From: an uncultured Prevotellaceae bacterium
Lineage (GTDB): Bacteria; Bacteroidota; Bacteroidia; Bacteroidales; Bacteroidaceae
Assembly (NCBI GenBank): GCA_900318775.1
Contig: ONLY01000021.1
Coordinates: forward strand, 1-49,958
Direction: 5' to 3'
Length of the DNA stretch: 49,958 nucleotides
A program made the translations under genes and the position numbers. A model generated the notes under the pieces. It saw only the letters and a program-made list of their open reading frames with translations. It was not told where the DNA came from and ran no database searches. Positions 8,821 through 16,427 of the stretch are shown in pieces. Numbering within the stretch: position 1 is the stretch's first letter; every line of letters begins with the position of its first letter.

Positions 8821-10563
8821 ATGACAAAAGGTACTGTTAGTGGCGTTATTGCCAATATGGTCACGCTGGCTGTCGATGGTCCTGTGAAGCAGGGTGAGAT
8901 TTGCTACATTGAGACTGGTGGTGACAAGCTGATGAGCGAGGTCATCAAAGTGGTTGGCAATAACGTGTATGTCCAGGTGTTTGAATCGACACGTGGACTC
9001 AAGGTGGGTGCGCCTGCCGAATTTACTGGACATATGCTTGAAGTGCAGCTGGGCCCAGGCATGCTGTCTAAGAATTATGACGGTCTGCAGAATGACCTTG
9101 ACAAGATGGAAGGTGTATTCCTGAAGCGTGGTCAGTACACTGAGCCTCTTGACAATGAGCGTGAATGGGATTTCACACCAATAGCGAAAGTGGGTGATGA
9201 GGTGAAGGGCTCTGCTTGGCTGGGTGAAGTGATTGAGAATTCACAGAAGTTGAAAATCATGGCTCCATTCCAGATGGAAGGTTCTGCCAAGGTGAAGAGC
9301 ATTGTGCCTGCAGGCAAATATAAGATTCATGATGTGATGGCTGTGCTTGAAAAAGAAGATGGCACAGAAATCAAGGTGGATATGGTTCAGCATTGGCCTG
9401 TGAAGTTTGCTATGACGAACTATAAGGAGAAACCACGTCCATTCAAGTTGCTCGAGACGGGTGTGCGCACTATCGATACCTTCAATCCCATCGTAGAAGG
9501 TGGAACAGGCTTTATCCCTGGTCCTTTCGGTACGGGTAAGACCGTGCTGCAGCACGCTATCTCTAAGCAGGCTGAGGCCGACATCGTGATTATCGCTGCT
9601 TGTGGTGAACGTGCTAATGAGGTGGTGGAAATCTTCACAGAGTTCCCTGAACTGGTGGACCCACATACAGGGCGCAAGCTGATGGAGCGCACCATCATTA
9701 TCGCTAACACGTCAAACATGCCTGTGGCAGCCCGTGAGGCATCTGTCTACACCGCCATGACGATGGCTGAGTATTATCGCTCGATGGGCCTCCGTGTGCT
9801 TTTGATGGCCGACTCCACTTCTCGTTGGGCACAGGCTTTGCGCGAGATGTCTAACCGTATGGAGGAACTGCCTGGTCCTGACGCTTTCCCAATGGACTTG
9901 GGCGCATTGATTTCCAACTTCTATGGCCGTGCAGGCTATGTGTACTTGAACAATGGCGAAGTGGGTTCCATCACGTTCATCGGTACGGTGTCTCCTGCTG
10001 GTGGTAACTTGAAGGAGCCTGTGACTGAGAACACGAAGAAGGTGGCTCGCTGCTTCTATGGCCTGGAACAGGATCGTGCCGACAAGAAGCGTTATCCTGC
10101 TGTCAATCCAATTGATTCATATTCAAAATATCTGGAATATCCAGAATTTGCAGAATATATCTCAAAGAAGATTAACGATAAGTGGATACCAAAGGTGCTG
10201 GCTCTGAAGACCCGCATGCAGCGTGGTAAGGAGATTGCCGAGCAGATTAACATCCTTGGTGATGATGGTGTGCCTGTAGATTACCACGTGGTGTTCTGGA
10301 AGTCTGAAATTATCGACTTCGTCATTCTGCAGCAGGATGCCTTTGACGAGGTAGATGCTGTCACCTCGCTGGAGCGCCAAGAATCTATCTTGAATCTTGT
10401 GACAGAGATTTGCGAGAAGGAGTTCAAGTTTGACACCTTCCTTGATTGTGTCGATTACTTCCGCAAGCTTATCAACCTCTGCAAGCAGATGAACTACTCG
10501 CAGTACAAGAGCGAACAGTATAACGACTTTGTTTCACAAATTAAGGCAATGCTTGCCGCATAA
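8821..10563 (+). CDS. atpA: V/A-type ATPase catalytic subunit A
   Basis: A 580-residue catalytic subunit hydrolysing or making ATP on the cytoplasmic V1 head. Features in order: N-terminal barrel (GTVSGVIANMVTLAV), the A-specific bulge domain (about 110-190), P-loop GPFGTGKTV (about 235-243), the catalytic glutamate in AACGERANEVVE, the ADSTSRWAQALRE segment and the C-terminal helical domain. The length is normal for the family. It starts 28 bases after DUF2764, and B follows after 6 bases, which supports one transcript. Confidence 0.95.
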   Translation: MTKGTVSGVIANMVTLAVDGPVKQGEICYIETGGDKLMSEVIKVVGNNVYVQVFESTRGLKVGAPAEFTGHMLEVQLGPGMLSKNYDGLQNDLDKMEGVFLKRGQYTEPLDNEREWDFTPIAKVGDEVKGSAWLGEVIENSQKLKIMAPFQMEGSAKVKSIVPAGKYKIHDVMAVLEKEDGTEIKVDMVQHWPVKFAMTNYKEKPRPFKLLETGVRTIDTFNPIVEGGTGFIPGPFGTGKTVLQHAISKQAEADIVIIAACGERANEVVEIFTEFPELVDPHTGRKLMERTIIIANTSNMPVAAREASVYTAMTMAEYYRSMGLRVLLMADSTSRWAQALREMSNRMEELPGPDAFPMDLGALISNFYGRAGYVYLNNGEVGSITFIGTVSPAGGNLKEPVTENTKKVARCFYGLEQDRADKKRYPAVNPIDSYSKYLEYPEFAEYISKKINDKWIPKVLALKTRMQRGKEIAEQINILGDDGVPVDYHVVFWKSEIIDFVILQQDAFDEVDAVTSLERQESILNLVTEICEKEFKFDTFLDCVDYFRKLINLCKQMNYSQYKSEQYNDFVSQIKAMLAA

Positions 10564-10569
10564 ATCATT

Positions 10570-11892
10570 ATGGCTACAGCTTTTCAGAAAATATACACAA
10601 AGATTGGCCAGATTACAAAGGCTACAGTCTCCCTAAAAGCAAAGGGAGTTGGATATGATGAGCTTGCTACCATCAACGGCAAGCTGGCTCAGGTTGTGAA
10701 GATTGCAGGTGACGATGTGACCCTGCAGGTGTTTGAAGGTACCGGTGGCATCCCCACAAATGCGGAGGTGGTGTTCCTTGGAAAGGCGCCATCCCTGAAG
10801 GTGGGTGACCAGCTGGCAGGCCGTTTCTTCAATGCGTATGGCAATCCAATTGATGGAGGTCCAGAGATTGAAGGCAAGGACGTGGAGATTGGCGGTCCGT
10901 CCGTGAACCCCGTTCGCCGTAAGCAGCCATCAGAGCTGATTGCTACAGGTATTGCTGGTATCGACTTGAACAACACGTTGGTGTCAGGTCAGAAGATTCC
11001 GTTCTTTGCTGACCCTGACCAGCCCTTCAACGAGGTGATGGCACTTGTGGCGCTTCGTGCCAAGGTGGATAAAATCATTCTTGGTGGCATGGGTATGACC
11101 AACGATGACTATTATTTCTTCAAGAACACTTTCTCAAATGCTGGTGCGCTCGACCGCATTATTGCGTTTATGAACACGACGGAAGACCCTGCAGTGGAAC
11201 GTCTGCTGATTCCAGACATGGCTTTGACTGCTGCTGAGTACTTCGCTGTGGAGAAGCATGAGACGGTGCTGGTGCTCTTGACGGACATGACTTCTTATGC
11301 CGACTCTCTCTCTATCGTGTCTAACCGTATGGACCAGATTCCTTCTAAGGATTCTATGCCTGGTTCGCTCTATTCTGACTTGGCAAAGATTTATGAGAAG
11401 GCTGTGCAGTTCCCTGAGAGTGTGGGCGGCGGTTCCATCACTATCATCGCTGTGACCACGCTGTCTGGTGGCGACATCACACACGCTGTGCCTGACAACA
11501 CGGGTTACATCACCGAGGGTCAGCTCTATCTGCGCCGTGATTCGGATATCGGCAAGGTGATTGTTGACCCATTCCGTTCTCTCTCACGTCTGAAGCAGCT
11601 GGTTGCTGGCAAGAAGACCCGTAAGGACCACTCTCAGGTGATGAATGCCGCCATCCGCCTTTACTCAGATGCGGCTAATGCCAAGACGAAGTTGGAGAAC
11701 GGTTTCGATTTGACTGACTACGATAACCGCTGCCTGCAGTTTGCCAAGGAGTATGCCGACAAGCTTTTGGCTATCGACGTGAATCTTGACACGACTGAAA
11801 TGCTGGACGTTACGTGGTCGCTCTTTAAGAAGCACTTCAAGATTGAAGAGGTGAACATCAAGAAGGAATTCACAGACATCTATTGGAATTAG
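10570..11892 (+). CDS. atpB: V/A-type ATPase subunit B (non-catalytic)
   Basis: A 440-residue homologue of subunit A. The P-loop is replaced by DPDQPFNEVMALV (about residues 143-155) and there is no GKT, as expected for the regulatory nucleotide-binding subunit. Conserved B segments include NAYGNPIDGGPEI, SNRMDQIPSKDSMPG and LSGGDITHAVPDNTGYITEGQ. It alternates with A in the hexameric head. It lies 6 bases after atpA; a 104-base spacer with an inverted repeat separates it from subunit D. Confidence 0.95.
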   Translation: MATAFQKIYTKIGQITKATVSLKAKGVGYDELATINGKLAQVVKIAGDDVTLQVFEGTGGIPTNAEVVFLGKAPSLKVGDQLAGRFFNAYGNPIDGGPEIEGKDVEIGGPSVNPVRRKQPSELIATGIAGIDLNNTLVSGQKIPFFADPDQPFNEVMALVALRAKVDKIILGGMGMTNDDYYFFKNTFSNAGALDRIIAFMNTTEDPAVERLLIPDMALTAAEYFAVEKHETVLVLLTDMTSYADSLSIVSNRMDQIPSKDSMPGSLYSDLAKIYEKAVQFPESVGGGSITIIAVTTLSGGDITHAVPDNTGYITEGQLYLRRDSDIGKVIVDPFRSLSRLKQLVAGKKTRKDHSQVMNAAIRLYSDAANAKTKLENGFDLTDYDNRCLQFAKEYADKLLAIDVNLDTTEMLDVTWSLFKKHFKIEEVNIKKEFTDIYWN

Positions 11893-11902
11893 GAATGAGG
11901 AA

Positions 11903-11968
11903 TTAGGAATGAGGAATTGAATGTAATGTCATGCATGCTCATGGTAGGTATCAATTCCTAATTCCTAA
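11903..11968. repeat. intra-operon inverted repeat between atpB and atpD
   Basis: Left arm 11903-11920 (TTAGGAATGAGGAATTGA) pairs with 11951-11968 over 18 bases with one mismatch; the loop is 30 bases and contains CATGCATG. The arm itself belongs to a short tandem repeat (AATTAGGAATGAGG, from 11888). This is the typical GGAATTAGGAATGA low-complexity sequence of Bacteroidales gaps, here inside an operon. Confidence 0.7.
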
Positions 11969-11996
11969 CTTCCAAATCCTCATTAAAAGGTCCATT

Positions 11997-12641
11997 ATGA
12001 TAAAGTTTCAATATAACAAGACATCGCTTCAGCAGATTGAGAAAAACCTGAAGATGCGACAGCGCACCTTGCCTATCATCAAGAACAAGGAGACTGCTCT
12101 GCGTCTGGAGGTGAAACGGTGCAAGGAAGAAGCGTCAGCCTTGGAGAAGAAGCTGCAGAGTCAGATAGGTGGCTACGAGTCGATGTATGCCTTGTGGGGT
12201 GAGTTCGACGCGTCGCTGGTCAGTCTGAAGGACGTGAAGCTGGATGTGAAGAAAGTGGCAGGTGTACGTGTGCCTGTGCTGGCAAACATTGAGCTGGACG
12301 TGAAGCCTTTCGGACTGTTCTCCGCCCCGAAGTGGTATTTTGATGGCATCAATCTGTTGCAGGGACTTGCCAAGACTGCGGTGGAGCGTGAGTTCGTGCT
12401 GGCTAAGCTCGGACTGCTTGACCGTGCCCGCCGCAAGACCACGCAGAAGGTCAACCTCTTCGAGAAGGTTCAGATTCCTGGCTATCAGGAGGCAATCCGC
12501 AAGATTAAGCGATTCATGGAAGATGAGGAGAATCTCTCCAAGTCGTCACAGAAGATTCTGAAGTCTCTGCAGGAGGCACGAAAGAAACAGGAAGAGGAAG
12601 AAGCCCCTTCCGACAGAAAGGAGGTTGAGTTTGCCGTATGA
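11997..12641 (+). CDS. atpD: V/A-type ATPase subunit D (central rotor shaft)
   Basis: About 214 residues from MIKFQYNKTSLQQIEKNLKM. Two long helices, N-terminal (about 8-65) and C-terminal (about 145-205), flank a short middle domain, as in the rotor shaft that turns inside the A3B3 head. The frame is open further upstream to 11931, but that part reads through the inverted repeat and is not conserved-looking, so the ATG at 11997 is chosen. A partner subunit F gene, usually next to D, is not present. The stop overlaps the next start (ATGA). Confidence 0.9.
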   Translation: MIKFQYNKTSLQQIEKNLKMRQRTLPIIKNKETALRLEVKRCKEEASALEKKLQSQIGGYESMYALWGEFDASLVSLKDVKLDVKKVAGVRVPVLANIELDVKPFGLFSAPKWYFDGINLLQGLAKTAVEREFVLAKLGLLDRARRKTTQKVNLFEKVQIPGYQEAIRKIKRFMEDEENLSKSSQKILKSLQEARKKQEEEEAPSDRKEVEFAV

Positions 12642-14521
12642 TACAAGACATGAAGAAACTCACGTTCCTCATCACAAGCGGGGAATATGACAAGTTCATC
12701 GAAGATATCCGCACGCTGGGCGTCATTCATGTGGAGGAACTGCAGCAAGGTTCCACCAGCGCAGAGCTGCAAGCTGGCTTAGACTTGGCCGCTCGTTACA
12801 AGAATGCGCTCCAGGCACTGGATTATGCTGCCGAGACTTATATCTCTTCGGCTTCCTATACGCCTCAAGCGGCTGATGCCTCCAGAGGCGTGGCGCTCAT
12901 TGACACAGTAGAGCGTCTGCTGCGTGAAGAGAATAGCGTGAAGCACAGCATCGACGCTACCAATGATGCCATCCGTCAGCTGGAGCCTTTTGGCGAGTTC
13001 AGCTGGGACAGCATCCGCCAGCTGGAACAGTCTGGCTACAAGCCTTATTTCTATGCGGCCAGCAGCAAGATGTACAAGGCAGAGTGGGCCGAGAAGTATT
13101 TTGCCACCCCTATCAGCGAGGTGAACAAGAAGACATACTTTGTGGCATTCTCCAACGAGGCCCAAGAGCCCGAAATCGCTGCCGAGCGCCTTTTCCTTCC
13201 AGAAGAGTCTCTCTCTGTCTATCTCGACAGGCAAAAGCAGCTGATGGAGCAGCTGGCCAGCATACACGAGCAGCTGCTGCAGGTGAATGTTGAAGACCGC
13301 CCTTCCATTGAGGCTGGCCAGACGGCCAACGAGAATGACATCCAGCTCTCCAAGGTGCACCTCAGCAATGAGTCCATCGCTGGCGGAGCCGTGAAGCTCA
13401 TGATTGGCTGGACACTCAAAGAGAATGCCGACAGGGTAGTGGAATACCTGGAAAAGGAGCATATCTACTACGAGCTGGAAGACCCCGCATTCGAGGACAA
13501 TGTGCCCATCCAGATCAAGAACGACAAATTCTCGTCGCTCTTCGAGCCCATCCTGCGCATGTACTCGCTGCCCAACTATCACGACATCGATCCGCTGCCG
13601 TTCTTTGCCCCCTTCTTCATGCTGTTCTTCGGACTCTGCATGGGCGATATGGGCTATGGCCTGCTCATTCTTGCGGCAGGAATAGCCATCATCTATGCCA
13701 GTCCTGAAAAAGCTGCGTTCGGCAAGCTGGGAGCGCTGCTCGGCGGCATGACCTGCATCTGTGGCTTCATCACCGGCACCTTCTTCGGCATCGACCTCGC
13801 CAAGGTGGACTGGGAATTCATCAAGCCCCTGCAGCCATACTTCATCAACGACTCCATGAAGGAGAGCTTCTTCGGCTATTCCCCCATGATGGTCATCTCC
13901 GTCATCATCGGTCTCATCCAGGTGCTTCTGGGCATGACCCTGGCTGGCTGCAAGGCCGTGAAGAACTACGGCTTCATCTATGGCGTTGGTAAGTTTTCGT
14001 GGGTAGTGGCACTCCTCAGCGCCACGATACTCTTCGGATTGCCCCTCTTTGGAGCAGAGCTCGCGCAGCCTGTGCAGTATGTGCTCTATGCTCTCATCGC
14101 CCTGTCAGCCCTCGGCATCTTCTTCCTCAACAGCCCCAATGCCTACAAGAAGCCATCGGCTCTGGGCAAGGCTCTAGGCGTGGGAAGCAATCTCGGTGCC
14201 GGCCTGTGGGCCACCTATGGCATGTCCACCGGACTGCTTGGCGACCTGCTTTCCTACATCCGCCTCTTTGCCCTCGGCCTCACGGGCGGTGTGCTCGGTT
14301 CGGTGTTCAACCAGCTGGCAGTTGAGATGAGCCCGCAGATACCCGTCCTGCATGAGGTGGTGATGCTGATTATCCTTCTGTTTGGCCACGGCATCAACTT
14401 CGGCCTGTGCATGATATCATCCTTCGTGCACCCCATGCGACTCACCTTCGTCGAGTATTTCAAGAATGCCGATTTCGAAGGCAATGGCAAGGAATATCAG
14501 CCATTTCAGGTGAAAAGTTAA
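12638..14521 (+). CDS. atpI: V/A-type ATPase subunit I (a-subunit, ion channel)
   Basis: A 627-residue membrane protein. The cytoplasmic N-terminal half (about 1-310) has helices and the DxxPIQIKNDKFSSLFEPI linker, followed by a membrane half with about 7-8 helices starting at PLPFFAPFFMLFFGLCMGDMGYGLL. It forms the ion half-channels beside the proteolipid ring; the essential arginine probably lies in LLSYIRLFALGL. The start at 12638 overlaps the D stop by four bases and has AGGAGG 14 bases upstream; ATG 12650 is an alternative. GC and codon use shift toward GCC/CTC-rich codons relative to atpE. Confidence 0.92.
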   Translation: MIQDMKKLTFLITSGEYDKFIEDIRTLGVIHVEELQQGSTSAELQAGLDLAARYKNALQALDYAAETYISSASYTPQAADASRGVALIDTVERLLREENSVKHSIDATNDAIRQLEPFGEFSWDSIRQLEQSGYKPYFYAASSKMYKAEWAEKYFATPISEVNKKTYFVAFSNEAQEPEIAAERLFLPEESLSVYLDRQKQLMEQLASIHEQLLQVNVEDRPSIEAGQTANENDIQLSKVHLSNESIAGGAVKLMIGWTLKENADRVVEYLEKEHIYYELEDPAFEDNVPIQIKNDKFSSLFEPILRMYSLPNYHDIDPLPFFAPFFMLFFGLCMGDMGYGLLILAAGIAIIYASPEKAAFGKLGALLGGMTCICGFITGTFFGIDLAKVDWEFIKPLQPYFINDSMKESFFGYSPMMVISVIIGLIQVLLGMTLAGCKAVKNYGFIYGVGKFSWVVALLSATILFGLPLFGAELAQPVQYVLYALIALSALGIFFLNSPNAYKKPSALGKALGVGSNLGAGLWATYGMSTGLLGDLLSYIRLFALGLTGGVLGSVFNQLAVEMSPQIPVLHEVVMLIILLFGHGINFGLCMISSFVHPMRLTFVEYFKNADFEGNGKEYQPFQVKS

Positions 14522-14542
14522 GTAACAAATATTTATTAACTC

Positions 14543-14590
14543 GGGTTCTCCGTGTCAGACAGCCCTTCTCATGGGTGACAGAGTTAACCC
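14543..14590 (+). other. intra-operon RNA hairpin before atpK
   Basis: Nested complementary blocks fold the 88-base atpI-atpK gap: GGGTT/AACCC, CTC/GAG, TGTCA/TGACA and CCC/GGG around loop TTCTCAT, with small bulges. No T run follows, so it is not an obvious terminator. A stable hairpin directly upstream of the proteolipid gene could stabilise a processed atpK message, which would fit the need for many K copies per complex. That function is inference. Confidence 0.55.
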
Positions 14591-14606
14591 ACAAACAAAT
14601 TTTTAA

Positions 14607-15062
<456 letters not shown>

Positions 15063-15090
15063 GGCAGGGGCCACAAAAACAAAGCAAAAG

Positions 15091-15126
15091 CACCCGTGCA
15101 GCATCTCGCTGCGCGGGTGTTTTTTT
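15091..15126 (+). terminator. intrinsic terminator of the V-type ATPase operon
   Basis: A 12-bp stem (15091-15102 with 15108-15119, one G-U), loop ATCTC, then seven T (15120-15126), starting 28 bases after the atpK stop. Confidence 0.9.
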
Positions 15127-15198
15127 CTTATTGGGCTTACGCGGCGGTGGTGTGCTGCGGAGAGAGAGGGGCCTGCGTTTCGGAAATGGGGAAATATA

Positions 15199-15230
15199 TT
15201 TGGCACTTCACATGCTTAGTCGTACCTTTG
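15199..15230 (+). promoter_or_regulatory. nspC promoter
   Basis: TTTG at 15199-15202, a 20-base spacer and TACCTTTG at 15223-15230, 24 bases before the start codon: a consensus Bacteroidota promoter. Confidence 0.8.
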
Positions 15231-15254
15231 CAGGGAAATGAATGAACATCGGAA

Positions 15255-16427
15255 ATGAATACTTTGCTGGAACAGAATTTGGACAGGATTCCATCGCCCT
15301 GCTATGTGATGGAGGAGACGCTGCTGCGGAAAAATCTGGAGCTGATTCGGAGTGTGGCTCAGCGTGCTGACGTGGAGATTATCTTGGCGTTCAAGGCTTT
15401 TGCCCTGTGGCGCAGTTTTCCTATTTTCAGAGAGTACATCGGCCATACGACGGCTTCATCGCTGTTTGAGGCGCGGTTGGCCAAGGAGGAGTTTGGCAGC
15501 AAGGCGCACACGTATTCGCCTGCCTACACGGAGGAGGAGTTTGAGGAGATTGTGGGCTGCTCGAGCCACGTCACGTTCAACTCGCTGACGCAGTATGCGC
15601 GGTTCGCTCCGCAGGTGAAGGGCAGGGCCTCGGTGGGCCTGCGCGTGAATCCGGAGTACAGCGAGATAGAGACGGAGCTGTACAACCCCTGCGCGCCAGG
15701 CTCGCGCTTTGGCGTTTTGGCGCAGGATTTACCCAGTCAGCTGCCTGCCGATGTGGAGGGCTTCCACATCCATTGCCATTGCGAGTCGGGCAGCGATGTG
15801 TTTGTGCGCACGCTGGCGCATATCGAGGAGAAGTTCTCGGGCTGGTTCGGTCAGCTGAAGTGGATTAACTTTGGCGGTGGCCACCTGATGACGCGCAAGG
15901 ATTATGACGTGGAGCTGATGGTGAGAACCCTGCAGGAGTTTCATGCGCGCTATCCGCATCTGAAGGTGATTCTGGAGCCTGGCAGCGCCTTTGCCTGGCA
16001 GACGGGACCGCTAGTGGCGAAGGTGGTGGATGTGGTGGAGAATGCCGGCATCAAGACGGCCATCATCAATGCCAGCTTCACGTGCCACATGCCCGACTGC
16101 CTGGAGATGCCTTACATGCCGGCCATCCGCCACGCTGAGATAGTGGAGAATCCCCAACTCTCTGCTGTCAACTCTCAACTGTCCACTCTCTACCGCATTG
16201 GCGGCAACTCGTGCCTGAGCGGCGACTTCCTGGGCTACTGGAAGTTTGACCATGAGCTGCAGGTGGGGGAAACGCTTATTTTTGAGGACATGATTCACTA
16301 CACTACGGTGAAGACGACCATGTTCAACGGCATTGGTCATCCGTCTATTGGCATGCTAAAAAAAGACGGAACATTTGAACTGTTCCGTCAGTTTTCTTAC
16401 GAAGATTATCGCGACCGTATGTGTTAG
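15255..16427 (+). CDS. nspC: carboxynorspermidine/carboxyspermidine decarboxylase
   Basis: A 390-residue PLP enzyme (alanine-racemase-like barrel) making spermidine or norspermidine from the carboxy-polyamine. The PLP lysine is in EIILAFKAFALW (residue 47), HIHCHCES and the glycine loop NFGGGH bind cofactor phosphate, and the second active-site cysteine and aspartate are in SCLSGDFLGYW. The partner carboxyspermidine dehydrogenase is not in the window. Odd point: residues about 301-312 (NPQLSAVNSQLSTL region) are encoded by a period-7 intergenic-type repeat (16155-16189) inserted in frame just before YRIGGNSCL. It overlaps the convergent barrel gene by four bases at its end. Confidence 0.93.
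   Translation: MNTLLEQNLDRIPSPCYVMEETLLRKNLELIRSVAQRADVEIILAFKAFALWRSFPIFREYIGHTTASSLFEARLAKEEFGSKAHTYSPAYTEEEFEEIVGCSSHVTFNSLTQYARFAPQVKGRASVGLRVNPEYSEIETELYNPCAPGSRFGVLAQDLPSQLPADVEGFHIHCHCESGSDVFVRTLAHIEEKFSGWFGQLKWINFGGGHLMTRKDYDVELMVRTLQEFHARYPHLKVILEPGSAFAWQTGPLVAKVVDVVENAGIKTAIINASFTCHMPDCLEMPYMPAIRHAEIVENPQLSAVNSQLSTLYRIGGNSCLSGDFLGYWKFDHELQVGETLIFEDMIHYTTVKTTMFNGIGHPSIGMLKKDGTFELFRQFSYEDYRDRMC
16155..16189 (+). repeat. period-7 array inside nspC
   Basis: Five units, CAACTCT, CTGCTGT, CAACTCT, CAACTGT, CCACTCT, lie within the coding frame of nspC. The unit is that of the intergenic arrays at 5149-5169 and 49362-49410. Confidence 0.75.
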
